A stretch of DNA of 64,000 bases from Pusillimonas minor. Its GTDB lineage: Bacteria; Pseudomonadota; Gammaproteobacteria; Burkholderiales; Burkholderiaceae_B. The translations under genes and the position numbers were made by a program. This document shows positions 32,942 to 40,827 of this stretch, in pieces. The notes below the pieces were generated by a model. That model saw nothing but the letters and a program-made list of their open reading frames with translations. It was not told the DNA's origin and made no database searches. The stretch spans positions 248,001 through 312,000 of the forward strand of contig NZ_JACJUU010000001.1 in NCBI RefSeq assembly GCF_014237865.1. The letters are read 5' to 3'. Within the stretch, counting starts at the first letter, position 1, and each line of letters opens with the position of its first letter.

Positions 32942-33451
32942 ATGGCATCAGTCAATAAAGTCATTCTCGTTGGAAACCTGGGCCGCGATCCCGAAGTCCG
33001 CTACAGCCCCGACGGCGCCGCAATCTGCAATGTATCCATTGCCACCACCAGCCAATGGAAAGACAAGGCCTCTGGGGAGCGCCGCGAGGAAACCGAATGG
33101 CACCGTGTGGTGTTCTACAACCGCCTGGCTGAAATCGCCGGCGAGTATCTGAAGAAAGGTCGCTCAGTCTACATCGAGGGGCGCCTGAAAACCCGCAAGT
33201 GGCAAGACAAAGAAACCGGCCAAGACCGCTACAGCACCGAAATTGTGGCCGACCAAATGCAAATGCTCGGCGGCCGTGACGATAGCGGAGCGCAAACGGC
33301 GAACCATGCGCCACAACAGCGCCAGCAGAGCGCGCAGGCTCCACAAAGGCAGCAAGCGGCGCAGCACCAATCATCCGCAAGCCTCGCCGATCTAGACGAT
33401 TACATTCCGTTCATGCGTCACGGCCACGGCGCTGTGTGGCGCGTGATTTAA
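32942..33451 (+). CDS. ssb: single-stranded DNA-binding protein
   Basis: The 169-residue protein has a full OB fold at the N-terminus ([21 protein letters not shown], then [21 protein letters not shown] and [18 protein letters not shown]), followed by a Gln-rich linker. The acidic tip appears as LDDYIPF, but 11-12 residues follow it, whereas host SSBs end there. The protein binds single strands made by the exonuclease. AAGGAG precedes the start. Confidence 0.93.
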   Translation: MASVNKVILVGNLGRDPEVRYSPDGAAICNVSIATTSQWKDKASGERREETEWHRVVFYNRLAEIAGEYLKKGRSVYIEGRLKTRKWQDKETGQDRYSTEIVADQMQMLGGRDDSGAQTANHAPQQRQQSAQAPQRQQAAQHQSSASLADLDDYIPFMRHGHGAVWRVI

Positions 33452-33520
33452 CCCCCTTCTGACATAGAGCCCCCAACCACCACGGAACCCGCGCCCCTAA
33501 TAAGGGCGTGGGATAGACCT

Positions 33521-33673
33521 GTGCGCGAAACCCATATTCATCAGGCCCGCGTCTATCTAGCCCAGGCGCGGCACTTCAGGCAACACCCAAGATTTCACGC
33601 AATGCTTCTCGACTGGGCGGCCCGCCGGCGCAGGGCCTGCAAGGGAGCCAAACAACTGGAGTTATTTACATGA
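33521..33673 (+). CDS. 50-residue basic phage protein
   Basis: A GTG-started frame fills the gap after ssb and ends with an ATGA overlap into the next gene. The translation (HIHQARVYLAQARHFRQHPR, a Trp-Ala-Ala-Arg cluster, then AKQLELFT) has the look of small Arg-rich phage proteins. The overlap supports it. Function unknown. Confidence 0.55.
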   Translation: MRETHIHQARVYLAQARHFRQHPRFHAMLLDWAARRRRACKGAKQLELFT

Positions 33674-33888
33674 CAGACAAACCACCGGAGCCAGTGCCAC
33701 GCCTGCGACACGTCAAGCCCGGCCAGCGCGTCCTGCTGGTGGGCGACAAGATGATCCGAACCTTGGTGGTCAAAGACGATCATCACGGCTATTTCGATGG
33801 CTTAAAGGCCAGCCTGTGCCACCCGGTCGAGCCAGCGCTCATGCAGTTTGGCGATGGGGGTGGCTGGCGGGTACGGGAGGCCACATGA
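33670..33888 (+). CDS. 72-residue phage protein of unknown function
   Basis: The protein begins TDKPPEPVPRLRHVKPGQRV and is beta-rich (VLLVGDKMIRTLVVKDDHHGYFDG), consistent with a small SH3-like fold. It is coupled by 4-nt overlaps to the genes on both sides. No family recognised. Confidence 0.5.
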   Translation: MTDKPPEPVPRLRHVKPGQRVLLVGDKMIRTLVVKDDHHGYFDGLKASLCHPVEPALMQFGDGGGWRVREAT

Positions 33889-34568
33889 ACGGCCGACGCT
33901 GGACTGAGGACGAAAAGACGTTCCTAAGAAAGCACTACCCGGACACCCCGACCAACGCCATTGCTCAGGCCTTGGGCCGACCAGTCAGTCAGGTGTACCG
34001 CCAGGCCGAAGCGCTAAGTTTGAAGAAATCGCCGGAGTACCTGGCCAGTCCGTATGCCTGCCGGCTACGTCGCGGCGATCAAGTCGGAAAGGACACCCGC
34101 TTTAAGAAGGGTCAGACGCCCTGGAACAAGGGCAAGCCAGGCTCAACCGGGCATCACCCAAATTGTCAGCGCACCCAGTTCAAGAAAGGCCAGATGAGTG
34201 GCGCTGCACAACGCAACTACCTGCCGATTGGCTCGATCAGGGTTTCTCGCGACGGGATTCTTGAGCGAAAGGTTACCGATGATCCATCCATATACCCGGC
34301 CCGACGTTGGGTTCCGGTAGCTCGGCTTGTCTGGGAAGCGGTCAACGGCCCGATCCCGCCCAAGCATGTCGTGCGCTTTAAGCCTGGCATGACAACGACC
34401 GTCGAAGATGAAATCACGATCGACCGGCTTGAGTGCATCAGCATGGCCGAGAACATGCGGCGCAATAGTCTGCACCGATACCCCAAAGAAATTGCCCTCG
34501 CCGTACAGCTGCGCGGGGCCCTAAACAGGAAAATCAACCATGTCCAGAAACATAGCCGACCTGCGTGA
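33885..34568 (+). CDS. HNH-family endonuclease with N-terminal HTH
   Basis: The 227-residue protein starts with a helix-turn-helix part (WTEDEKTFLRKHYPDTPTNA, then GRPVSQVYRQAEAL) and a NUMOD3-like FKKGQTPWNKGK segment. The nuclease core is RLVWEAVNGPIPPKHVVRFKPG with RLECISMAENMRRN. The usual second catalytic His of HNH appears replaced by Arg (VVRF), as in some phage relatives. Start at 33885 overlaps the previous stop. It could be a homing nuclease or a regulator. Confidence 0.75.
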   Translation: MNGRRWTEDEKTFLRKHYPDTPTNAIAQALGRPVSQVYRQAEALSLKKSPEYLASPYACRLRRGDQVGKDTRFKKGQTPWNKGKPGSTGHHPNCQRTQFKKGQMSGAAQRNYLPIGSIRVSRDGILERKVTDDPSIYPARRWVPVARLVWEAVNGPIPPKHVVRFKPGMTTTVEDEITIDRLECISMAENMRRNSLHRYPKEIALAVQLRGALNRKINHVQKHSRPA

Positions 34569-34788
34569 AGGTCTTTTTGATGCCATGGAATTGCTCAAGA
34601 AAGGCAAGCTCGACGTCGACCAAGCCAAAGCCATCAGCGAAATGAGCCAGGTCATCATCAACAGCGCCAAGGTCGAGGTCGACTATATCAAGGCCAACAA
34701 CGGCGGCGAGACGCCTTTTCTTGAGTCTATCGGAGATAGCAACCTGCCCGATGGAATTGTCGGCCGGCGCGTGCATCGGTTGAAGTAG
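34540..34788 (+). CDS. 82-residue phage protein of unknown function
   Basis: A helical protein (IADLREGLFDAMELLKKGKL then VDQAKAISEMSQVIINSAKVE) that overlaps the HNH gene end by 29 nt. Similar short helical proteins follow HNH genes in other betaproteobacterial phages. No function can be assigned. Confidence 0.55.
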   Translation: MSRNIADLREGLFDAMELLKKGKLDVDQAKAISEMSQVIINSAKVEVDYIKANNGGETPFLESIGDSNLPDGIVGRRVHRLK

Positions 34789-34811
34789 GCATCGACTTAT
34801 CCACACAAACT

Positions 34812-35249
34812 ATGAATAACCCAATGGATAACCACATGACAACCAAAAAAGACGCAAGCAGCACGCTGGATTACGTTGGCGTGGTCGATTCGGGCCCATT
34901 CCCGCCGATCAAACGCTACGACCTGGGCACCCGCTTTTACAACAGCCTTTCGGTACCGGAGATTGTCGAAACACCCGACGGCAAGTACGTCACGCACGAC
35001 GATTACCTGATCATGGTGAAGATTAACGACTACCTACAGGCCCGGCTGGCCAAGCAGGCGGCAGAGATGGAAGCGATTGGTGCTGGTGGCGTGAGCGGCA
35101 AGCGCATTACTGACGACGGGGCGCTACAGGCGCTACAGGAGTACGAGAAGGCATATCACCGGATGATCGTCAGCGGTACGCCGCAGGACTGTCGAGCGCA
35201 CGACGCGGCGCGGGTAGCGTTCTGGCGTGTGTTTGGGGGTCAATCATGA
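34812..35249 (+). CDS. accessory phage protein of unknown function
   Basis: The 145-residue protein has GPFPPIKRYDLGTRFYNSL, a central helix and a C-terminal part with YEKAYHRMIVSGTPQDCRAH. It may start at the ATG at 34836 instead. Its stop overlaps the next start (ATGA). It begins the string of small accessory genes that ends near the integrase. Confidence 0.5.
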   Translation: MNNPMDNHMTTKKDASSTLDYVGVVDSGPFPPIKRYDLGTRFYNSLSVPEIVETPDGKYVTHDDYLIMVKINDYLQARLAKQAAEMEAIGAGGVSGKRITDDGALQALQEYEKAYHRMIVSGTPQDCRAHDAARVAFWRVFGGQS

Positions 35250-35527
35250 CCGACCAATACAAAGCCCTGCGCGATGCGCTGGCAGCGGGGCCGTTAGAAG
35301 GCCCTTGGGCTTTTGCGCCATATACAAAATCCAGTTTTGGATTGGGAACACGAGGTGATTGTGCGACGTATTTGGTCAAGTGTCAGTACGGTGACACAAG
35401 GGATGAGAAGTGCATCGCTGACGTTCGGTACATCGCCGCAGCCAACCCCGAAACCGTTGCTAAGTTGCTGGCCGAGCGGGATGCTCTGGCAGAGTCGATA
35501 TCCAAAACGGAAGGAGAAAAGTCATGA
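35246..35527 (+). CDS. Ea22/Ead-like accessory protein
   Basis: The 93-residue protein has the pattern of small early phage Ea22-type proteins: YKALRDALAAGPLEGPWAF, a short Cys/Asp region, VRYIAAANPETVAKLLAERDAL. Such proteins are non-essential accessory factors. Overlaps neighbours by 4 nt on both sides. Confidence 0.55.
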   Translation: MTDQYKALRDALAAGPLEGPWAFAPYTKSSFGLGTRGDCATYLVKCQYGDTRDEKCIADVRYIAAANPETVAKLLAERDALAESISKTEGEKS

Positions 35528-35829
35528 GAATGCAACGCTACTGGATGGCCCACGACTGCCCCAGCTGTGGGAAAAAGGACGAGCACGACCAATGGGGCGG
35601 CGCTCGCATGTGGTCGACTGAATGGGGGCACGGCTTTAGTTGCTGTTCAGAATCCTGCGGGGTGGCTTTCGCCGAAGTAGTCAAAGAAAAAGAACAGACA
35701 AAGAAGGGTCGCAAATGGCTGGCCTCGCTGTGGGAAAAGCTTGAATCCCAATCAGATGCGCGCTTAACAGGCGAGCCCTATAGCGGGTACAGCGCGGAGC
35801 GCCAATTGAAAGCACTTGGAAGATTCTGA
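35524..35829 (+). CDS. small putative zinc-binding protein
   Basis: The 101-residue protein has CPSCGKK near the start and SCCSESCG about 25 residues later, suggesting one zinc site. The rest is basic and helical (VKEKEQTKKGRKWLASLWEKL). No further domain. Overlaps the previous gene by 4 nt. Confidence 0.55.
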   Translation: MRMQRYWMAHDCPSCGKKDEHDQWGGARMWSTEWGHGFSCCSESCGVAFAEVVKEKEQTKKGRKWLASLWEKLESQSDARLTGEPYSGYSAERQLKALGRF

Positions 35830-35830
35830 C

Positions 35831-36142
35831 ATGGCACAGCAAACCGTACTCAAAGACGAGCAGATCAATCAAATCCGCCGATCTATGCAGCCGTGGCAAC
35901 TGATGAATGAATTTGCCCGCGCCATCGAGCAAGCTGTATTGCAATCGCCAGAGGTGCAGGCTTTGCGTAAGGATGCGGAGCGTCTGGATTTCATGATCTC
36001 GGAAGAATGCCAGATTCAGTCCCTAAGTGCACCCAATGGGGTAAGACACCGCCTTGGCTGGCCAGACTACGGGGAGACGCAATCCGAATGGTTCACAAAC
36101 CCACGCGTCGCCATCGACGCAGCAATGGAGAAACAGAAATGA
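35831..36142 (+). CDS. accessory phage protein of unknown function
   Basis: The 103-residue protein is helical at the N-terminus (DEQINQIRRSMQPWQLMNEF) and contains the RKDAERLDFMISEE and AIDAAMEK phrases shared by many small phage accessory proteins. Start at 35831 chosen as the ATG just after the previous stop. Function unknown. Confidence 0.5.
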   Translation: MAQQTVLKDEQINQIRRSMQPWQLMNEFARAIEQAVLQSPEVQALRKDAERLDFMISEECQIQSLSAPNGVRHRLGWPDYGETQSEWFTNPRVAIDAAMEKQK

Positions 36143-36504
36143 AAACCAAACTGCCAACCCTAAACCCAGACGAAATCTATGTCGGCGCTATCGGCAACCA
36201 AAAAGGCGAGCTTTACCACCTCATTTTATTGCCCGGTGACAACAACGAAGCCAGCCAAGCCGATCAATTGGTCTGGGCCAAAAGCATTGGTGGCGACCTG
36301 CCGAACAAAATCGAAATGGCCATGCTCTGGAATACCTGCCGGGACCAGTTCCAAAAGGATTGGTATTGGTCAAACCAGACCCATGAAATTTACTCCGAGT
36401 GCGCGCGGTATCAGAACTTCGGCAACGGCCACCAGGGCGGCAGCTACGTCAGCGCTGAGTTGCGCGGCCGTGCTGTACGGCGCATTCGTTTTGGAGAAGA
36501 ATGA
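36139..36504 (+). CDS. DUF1566-like protein
   Basis: The 121-residue protein shows the DUF1566-type pattern: EIYVGAIGNQKGELYHLILLP, WAKSIGGDLPNKIEMAML, and a C-terminal ELRGRAVRRIRF. These domains occur in phage and lipoprotein contexts with lectin-like fold predictions. Start at 36139 overlaps the previous stop (ATGA). Family call moderate, role unknown. Confidence 0.6.
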   Translation: MKTKLPTLNPDEIYVGAIGNQKGELYHLILLPGDNNEASQADQLVWAKSIGGDLPNKIEMAMLWNTCRDQFQKDWYWSNQTHEIYSECARYQNFGNGHQGGSYVSAELRGRAVRRIRFGEE

Positions 36505-37049
36505 TGACTGAACCTATCAAACTGCCGCCCGAGTTTCGTAGCGGTAACAGCATACCTGTCGAACGGGCAACCATTACCCGTGAACGTATGGTTGAGATTC
36601 TTACCGAAGCAGTAGGGCCTTACATAGAGACTCTATTCAAGATTGGCGAACACTTAGGGATCAATTATCAGGCAGCGCGAACGGCTCCCGGTAAACCGTC
36701 TGATGTGTATATAGCCGCCATCGAAGACGCCCCGCAATCGCAGGATCGGGAGGATGCAAAATTCCTTCAAGATGAAGATCAGCACGACCTGCACAGATTC
36801 ATCGAAACCACCGAAGACGGGCAGGGTTACGACATTGGCAAGGAACGGATTAAGCGCCTTACCGAGCTAGGCGTTGTCAGCAATCAAGGGTTTGGGCGCT
36901 ACAGCGTCACAATGTTCGGCTATTGGTGCCATGAAAAATACTGGCATCAAAACCCGTCCCTTCCGCTGAAAACCATCGATGAACACAACGCCGTGGCTGC
37001 GCTCGACCACGCCCGCCGTGTTGAGGGGAATCATGAAAGAGTTGATTGA
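36501..37049 (+). CDS. accessory phage protein of unknown function
   Basis: The 182-residue protein has a helical N-terminal part (TITRERMVEILTEAVGPYIE) and a C-terminal basic region with HNAVAALDHARR. An ATGATGA overlap links it to the preceding gene. I recognise no domain. Confidence 0.5.
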   Translation: MMTEPIKLPPEFRSGNSIPVERATITRERMVEILTEAVGPYIETLFKIGEHLGINYQAARTAPGKPSDVYIAAIEDAPQSQDREDAKFLQDEDQHDLHRFIETTEDGQGYDIGKERIKRLTELGVVSNQGFGRYSVTMFGYWCHEKYWHQNPSLPLKTIDEHNAVAALDHARRVEGNHERVD

Positions 37050-37203
37050 TCTAGTCGCCGCTTGCCCAACTCATTTGCAGTGCTGCGACTTTCACCATTC
37101 AAAAGATGACCAGCATGACAGCGACGAGGACTGCGAACCGCTAAATAGATATTACTCGGCACTAATGCATGCACGTCGCCGCATTGCAAAGGAAAAGAAA
37201 TGA
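37033..37203 (+). CDS. 56-residue Cys/His-rich protein
   Basis: Short ORF starting at 37033 after GAGGGGAA, with clustered Cys, His and Asp residues (CPTHLQCCDFHHSKDDQHD) that may bind metal. It overlaps the previous gene by 17 nt and the next by 4 nt. Function unknown. Confidence 0.5.
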   Translation: MKELIDLVAACPTHLQCCDFHHSKDDQHDSDEDCEPLNRYYSALMHARRRIAKEKK

Positions 37204-38318
37204 ACACTCACGACATTAAGCGCTACGCCGTCAGCGGTGATATCGCATACCCAATACACGAGGAACCGGAAGGCGACTATGTGACGTACGAGGATCATGT
37301 TGCCGCCATCGAAGCAGACCGGCAGGCAAATAAGATAACCGGCGAGACCTCTGATGGCTACCACACCTTCAACGAGCTATACGCGCATCGTGTGCGGCTG
37401 TTTTGCCTTCTGATGCACGCGCACAAGAACAACGCATGGTGGAGCCGCAAACACCACGACGGCAGCGCATGGGAAGGATGGGTTATCGCAGGTATTGATA
37501 CACCAGAAGGAACCGCCACCTACCATTTACCAGAAAGCGAAATCGAGAACTTGCCGGAGGGCATCGAACTGCCAATCGGTAAAGAATGGGATGGGCATAC
37601 GTCCGATGATGTTTTGGTTCGCTTGCTTTCGCTCCGGCAGGCAAGGGGTGAGCCGGTGGCTTGGTATCTGCCTAGCATTTATGGGTACGACTCAATATTC
37701 CGCGATCACTCTACTGTCAAATCATGTACCGGGAACCCGTGGACAGGATGGATACCGCTATACACCGCCCCACAACCCCAACAACAGGCGGGTGAGCCGG
37801 TGGCTTGGCTTTGCACGCCCGATTTTGAAGGGGAACAGTTTCTGGCGACCACACAAGGCGCAGCCGATACCTTGGAAAAAGACGGTTGGTCAGTGCAGCC
37901 GCTTTACGACACCCCACAACCCCAACAGCAAACCAGCAAGCATGTAAAAGACCGTCGCATTGATGATGTTGTGCGAGGCTTAAAGGCGTCTGTGGCGGTT
38001 GGGTCTGATGGCCAATGGGTGTCGGTTCGTCGTGAGGCGCGAGATGCGGCAATTAATCGTCTACAAGAACTGAACTCTGATTGCGCCCATATGTATGAAT
38101 CATATGTTGAGGCGGCTGCGGGGCCAGCACCACACCCCCAACAAATCCCCGAAGGCTACAAGCTTGTGAAAATTGAGTCAGTTAATGACCTTGCAAACAC
38201 TCATTGCGAGGGGTGGTGCAAAGAAAATGGGGGCGCTGGAAAGTTTAGTGATTGCTTGGGGTGCGATATTTTACGTGCCATGCTCGAAGCCGCGCCAGAA
38301 CCGAAGGAGCAACCATGA
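37200..38318 (+). CDS. Ea22-like modular accessory protein
   Basis: The 372-residue protein looks like a mosaic. An N-terminal part has VTYEDHVAAIEADRQ. Then comes a domain with FCLLMHAHKNNAWWSRKHHDG and GKEWDGHTSDDVLVRLL, then two tandem modules of about 50 residues that each begin GEPVAW and end in LYxxPQPQQQ. The C-terminal part has a CEGWCKENGG...CLGC cluster. Such proteins vary between related phages by module shuffling. Function unknown. Confidence 0.55.
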   Translation: MNTHDIKRYAVSGDIAYPIHEEPEGDYVTYEDHVAAIEADRQANKITGETSDGYHTFNELYAHRVRLFCLLMHAHKNNAWWSRKHHDGSAWEGWVIAGIDTPEGTATYHLPESEIENLPEGIELPIGKEWDGHTSDDVLVRLLSLRQARGEPVAWYLPSIYGYDSIFRDHSTVKSCTGNPWTGWIPLYTAPQPQQQAGEPVAWLCTPDFEGEQFLATTQGAADTLEKDGWSVQPLYDTPQPQQQTSKHVKDRRIDDVVRGLKASVAVGSDGQWVSVRREARDAAINRLQELNSDCAHMYESYVEAAAGPAPHPQQIPEGYKLVKIESVNDLANTHCEGWCKENGGAGKFSDCLGCDILRAMLEAAPEPKEQP

Positions 38319-38515
38319 AACCAGAACTAAAGCCGTGCCCTTTTTGTGGCGAGAACGAAAATTTGATTGTTCAGCACTGCGAAGGAACGATTAACCACCC
38401 TGCCTATCGGGTGTGTTGTGACAACTGCGGTACCTCAAATGGTTATACAGACAAGGCTAACCATGTGGAGAACTGGAACCGCCGCGCACCAGACAGAACC
38501 GAGGTTAAGCCATGA
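38315..38515 (+). CDS. Lar-like restriction alleviation protein
   Basis: The 66-residue protein matches the Lar/zinc-ribbon type: LKPCPFCGENE, then VCCDNCGTSN and a C-terminal HVENWNRRA. Lar of Rac prophage modulates EcoKI restriction to protect unmodified DNA. The zinc ribbon is clear; anti-restriction activity is inferred from the family. Confidence 0.7.
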   Translation: MKPELKPCPFCGENENLIVQHCEGTINHPAYRVCCDNCGTSNGYTDKANHVENWNRRAPDRTEVKP

Positions 38516-38910
38516 GCCCAACCCTACACGCCCAAATCCTGACCCTCAAAAAGTACCAAGCATGGCGCAAGGGTGAGGACACGCGAACGATGGACGAGGC
38601 CGGCATCAAGCCTGCCGCGGTTACCAGCGCGCTTAATGCCGTCATTGCCATCGCTGAGAACCATTTGCGTGATGGCGTGAAAAAGGCTGAGGCGGTAGGC
38701 CGCCTGTGCGACCTTGCTCATGAAGCCGTCGAGGTTCTCGATGGTTTATCGGATGATCCTGGTGTGCAATCCCTGTCGCTCCGTCTATCTAAAGCCGCCG
38801 CTGATGCCGGGCAGCCGGCAAATAATCTGAGCGACGACTCTGGGTATGGCGCAGAAGGCAGGCTTTTGCTTGGTGGCAATAGAATTCTTGAGGAATGGAA
38901 AAAGTCATGA
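38512..38910 (+). CDS. accessory phage protein of unknown function
   Basis: The 132-residue protein begins with a helical segment common in phage accessory genes (LKKYQAWRKGEDTRTMDEAG, then AVTSALNAVIAIAENHL). The C-terminal third is Ala/Gly-rich. Overlaps the flanking genes by 4 nt each. Function unknown. Confidence 0.5.
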   Translation: MSPTLHAQILTLKKYQAWRKGEDTRTMDEAGIKPAAVTSALNAVIAIAENHLRDGVKKAEAVGRLCDLAHEAVEVLDGLSDDPGVQSLSLRLSKAAADAGQPANNLSDDSGYGAEGRLLLGGNRILEEWKKS

Positions 38911-39230
38911 GCAACATTGAGCGCGTTTACGACTACATCGCTGACCACCCTGGCTGCACGACTGCTGCCATGGCAAATGAGCTGGGCCTAACGTTCAGCG
39001 CCACTTATCACAGCGTGCGGCTGCTGATTGGCACCTACGGCGCCGTCGAGGCAACAGAAGTCCCCCAGCACGGTCGGGGCTGGAACAAGATGTTTTTGTT
39101 GGAGGTCGTCGACGGGGTGAAATTCCCGCCCAAAGGGTATGTCCCCAGACGTCGATCCCGCGCCAAGAAACTGAAACGAATAGAGGCCTACGGGCCTTTT
39201 TCTACATTGATCCAACAGCTGGGCCGATGA
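38907..39230 (+). CDS. winged-helix DNA-binding protein
   Basis: The 107-residue protein starts SNIERVYDYIADHPGCTTAA and continues MANELGLTFSATYHSVRLL, a typical winged-helix pattern, with a basic C-terminal tail (RRRSRAKKLKR). Start at 38907 overlaps the previous stop (ATGA). It may regulate the integration genes downstream or be an early regulator. Confidence 0.55.
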   Translation: MSNIERVYDYIADHPGCTTAAMANELGLTFSATYHSVRLLIGTYGAVEATEVPQHGRGWNKMFLLEVVDGVKFPPKGYVPRRRSRAKKLKRIEAYGPFSTLIQQLGR

Positions 39231-39337
39231 ATTCAACCATTAGCCGTGCGCCGCCACATCAAAAACAATGCAGCAACGAATCAATAGCGTGCTGAGCCTC
39301 ACGGCCAGCGCGTGGGGCATACAAGTAAGGAAACAAC

Positions 39338-39664
39338 ATGGAAGAGACCGCCATCAGCCTGAAGGAAGCGGCCCGACGCCTGGGGCTGGCTTACCAAACC
39401 GTATTCCATCGCCGCAACGAGATCGGCTTTCGACTACCAGGCTGCCGCAAGTGGCTGGTCTGGCCGTCTCGACTTGAAGAAATTTCGCGCCCGCAGTACA
39501 AAGTGACACGGCTGGCGCTGCGATCAACAGGAGAATCACTATGTCGATCAGACAGCGTAACGGCATCTGGTGGATCGATTTACGCACGCCAAGCGGCGAA
39601 AGAGTTAGACGATCTACTGGCACCGACGACAAAAGGGCCGCGCAGGAATACCACGACCGGCTAA
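39338..39664 (+). CDS. excisionase-like HTH protein
   Basis: The N-terminal ~60 residues form a MerR/AlpA-type helix-turn-helix (ISLKEAARRLGLAYQTVFHR, then a wing with WLVWPSRLEEI), the usual fold of phage excisionases. It lies directly upstream of the integrase with AAGGA before the ATG. The open frame runs 124 nt into the integrase gene, longer than usual, so the last ~45 residues may be incidental. Confidence 0.6.
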   Translation: MEETAISLKEAARRLGLAYQTVFHRRNEIGFRLPGCRKWLVWPSRLEEISRPQYKVTRLALRSTGESLCRSDSVTASGGSIYARQAAKELDDLLAPTTKGPRRNTTTG

Positions 39665-40581
39665 AGGCCGAGCTGTGGCGCGTGGCCAAGCTGGGGGACA
39701 CCCCGCAATACACCTTCGAACAAGCTGCGGTCCGCTTTCTTCAGGCCTCCGAAGGCCAGAAAGACTACGCAACAAAGGTGCGGCACATCAAGTATTGGCG
39801 TGATCAGTTTGCGGGGCGCGCCATCAGCTCTTTGACAACGGAAGAAGTGATCGATGCGTTGCCTACGCATGCGATCTACAAGAACAAGGGGCGGGTCAAG
39901 CTCACGCCCGCAACCCGTAACCGTTACCTTGCCACGATCAGGCGCATCATTTCGCTATGTGCTGAATGGGGCTGGATCTCTCACCCTGTCAAGCTCAGAC
40001 CTGCCAAAGAACCTACCGTTCGGGTTCGCTGGATCACCCAGGCCGAGGCGACCGCGCTGGTCAATGTCATCAACAAAGACTGGCTCAAAGATGTCACCCG
40101 CTTCGCTCTGGCCACCGGCATGCGCTCAGGAGAAATCCTGTCGCTCGAGTGGTCAGCCGTTGATCTTTCCCGAAACATCGCCTGGGTGTCGGCCAACAAG
40201 GCAAAATCCAAAAAGGCCAGGGGCGTGCCGCTTAACCCGGAAGCGGTCGCCCTGATCAACGCCCAAAAGGGTATTCACCCCACCAGAGTGTTCACCCGAA
40301 ACGGCAACCCTCAGAAGTATGTCGACCCCAAGATGTTCGCCAGGGCATGTAAAGCGGCAGCCATTGTCGACTTCCACTTTCACGACCTGCGCCACACATG
40401 GGCATCGTGGCACGTTCAGGCCGGCACGCCGCTGTTCGTGCTGAAAGAATTGGGGGGCTGGGAAACCTTGGAGATGGTCAAGAAGTATGCCCACATGGAC
40501 GCCACACACTTGGCACCCTTCGCAAATGCGGTCACGTTTTGGTCACACGGGACACCAGAAAAGAAAACAGCCACCGGCTAG
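39541..40581 (+). CDS. int: tyrosine integrase
   Basis: The 346-residue recombinase inserts the phage into tRNA-Asn. An N-terminal SAM-like core-binding domain (about residues 55-150) is followed by the catalytic domain with Arg in ATGMRSGEILSLEW, Lys in AKSKKARGVPL, His-x-x-Arg in HDLRHTWASW and the nucleophile Tyr in VKKYAHMD (about residue 318). AGGAG precedes the ATG. It ends 35 bp before the att site. Confidence 0.95.
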   Translation: MSIRQRNGIWWIDLRTPSGERVRRSTGTDDKRAAQEYHDRLKAELWRVAKLGDTPQYTFEQAAVRFLQASEGQKDYATKVRHIKYWRDQFAGRAISSLTTEEVIDALPTHAIYKNKGRVKLTPATRNRYLATIRRIISLCAEWGWISHPVKLRPAKEPTVRVRWITQAEATALVNVINKDWLKDVTRFALATGMRSGEILSLEWSAVDLSRNIAWVSANKAKSKKARGVPLNPEAVALINAQKGIHPTRVFTRNGNPQKYVDPKMFARACKAAAIVDFHFHDLRHTWASWHVQAGTPLFVLKELGGWETLEMVKKYAHMDATHLAPFANAVTFWSHGTPEKKTATG

Positions 40582-40590
40582 GGTGGCTGT
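40558..40590 (-). terminator. terminator for tRNA-Asn, supplied by the prophage
   Basis: A perfect 9-bp stem (ACAGCCACC/GGTGGCTGT) with 6-nt loop is followed on the minus strand by TTTTCTTTT. It lies just past the tRNA 3' end and contains the integrase stop codon. It replaces the host terminator displaced to 1101-1136. Confidence 0.8.
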
Positions 40591-40615
40591 AACTTACTGA
40601 TTTACTTCTGAATTC

Positions 40616-40663
40616 TTGGCTCCCCGAACTGGGTTCGAACCAGTGACCTGCGGATTAACAGTC
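40616..40663 (-). repeat. prophage attachment site, right copy
   Basis: 48 bp identical to 1144-1191, inside the intact tRNA-Asn gene. Because this end is next to the integrase, the tRNA 3' half here comes from the phage and keeps the gene working. Confidence 0.93.
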
Positions 40664-40692
40664 CGTCGCTCTACCGACTGAGCTATCGGGGA
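40617..40692 (-). tRNA. tRNA-Asn (GTT)
   Basis: A 76-nt cloverleaf with acceptor TCCCCGA/TCGGGGA, D arm GCTC/GAGC, anticodon loop CTGTTAA giving GTT, T arm CTGGT/ACCAG and encoded CCA. It is the integration target of the prophage, and its 3' half is duplicated at 1144-1191. Confidence 0.97.
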
Positions 40693-40706
40693 ATTGAAAG
40701 AACATA

Positions 40707-40736
40707 ACTATAGCACATTTATTTTTTGGTGTGCAA
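40707..40736 (-). promoter_or_regulatory. promoter of tRNA-Asn
   Basis: Minus-strand TTGCAC (40731-40736) and TATAGT (40707-40712) are 18 nt apart, starting transcription a few nt before the tRNA. Confidence 0.65.
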
Positions 40737-40755
40737 GCCAGCCCTAAATTTTTTT

Positions 40756-40803
40756 GCGTTTAACCTTGCTTGCCAAACCGCTGCGCCTGCAATGGTTAAA
40801 CGC
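40756..40803. repeat. inverted repeat of GGTTAAACGC
   Basis: GCGTTTAACC (40756-40765) and GGTTAAACGC (40794-40803) form a perfect 10-bp dyad. A third copy lies at 42417-42426, so the motif brackets the glycosyltransferase gene. It lacks a following T-run for a standard terminator. Confidence 0.5.
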
Positions 40804-40827
40804 CACACCTGCCCCTTAAACACCCTT

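Larger units (their letters stand above)
1144..40663. mobile_element. complete BPP-1-like temperate podovirus prophage in tRNA-Asn
   Basis: The element is bounded by 48-bp att repeats, with a tyrosine integrase next to the right repeat. It carries lysogeny control, replication, packaging, capsid, short-tail/ejection, tail-fibre and lysis genes. There are no tail tube, sheath or tape-measure genes, but there are gp10-like and ejection proteins, which points to podovirus morphology. Gene content around the reverse transcriptase and Mtd-like protein matches Bordetella phage BPP-1. Apart from the damaged avd gene I see no broken essential gene, so the prophage may be inducible. Confidence 0.95.
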
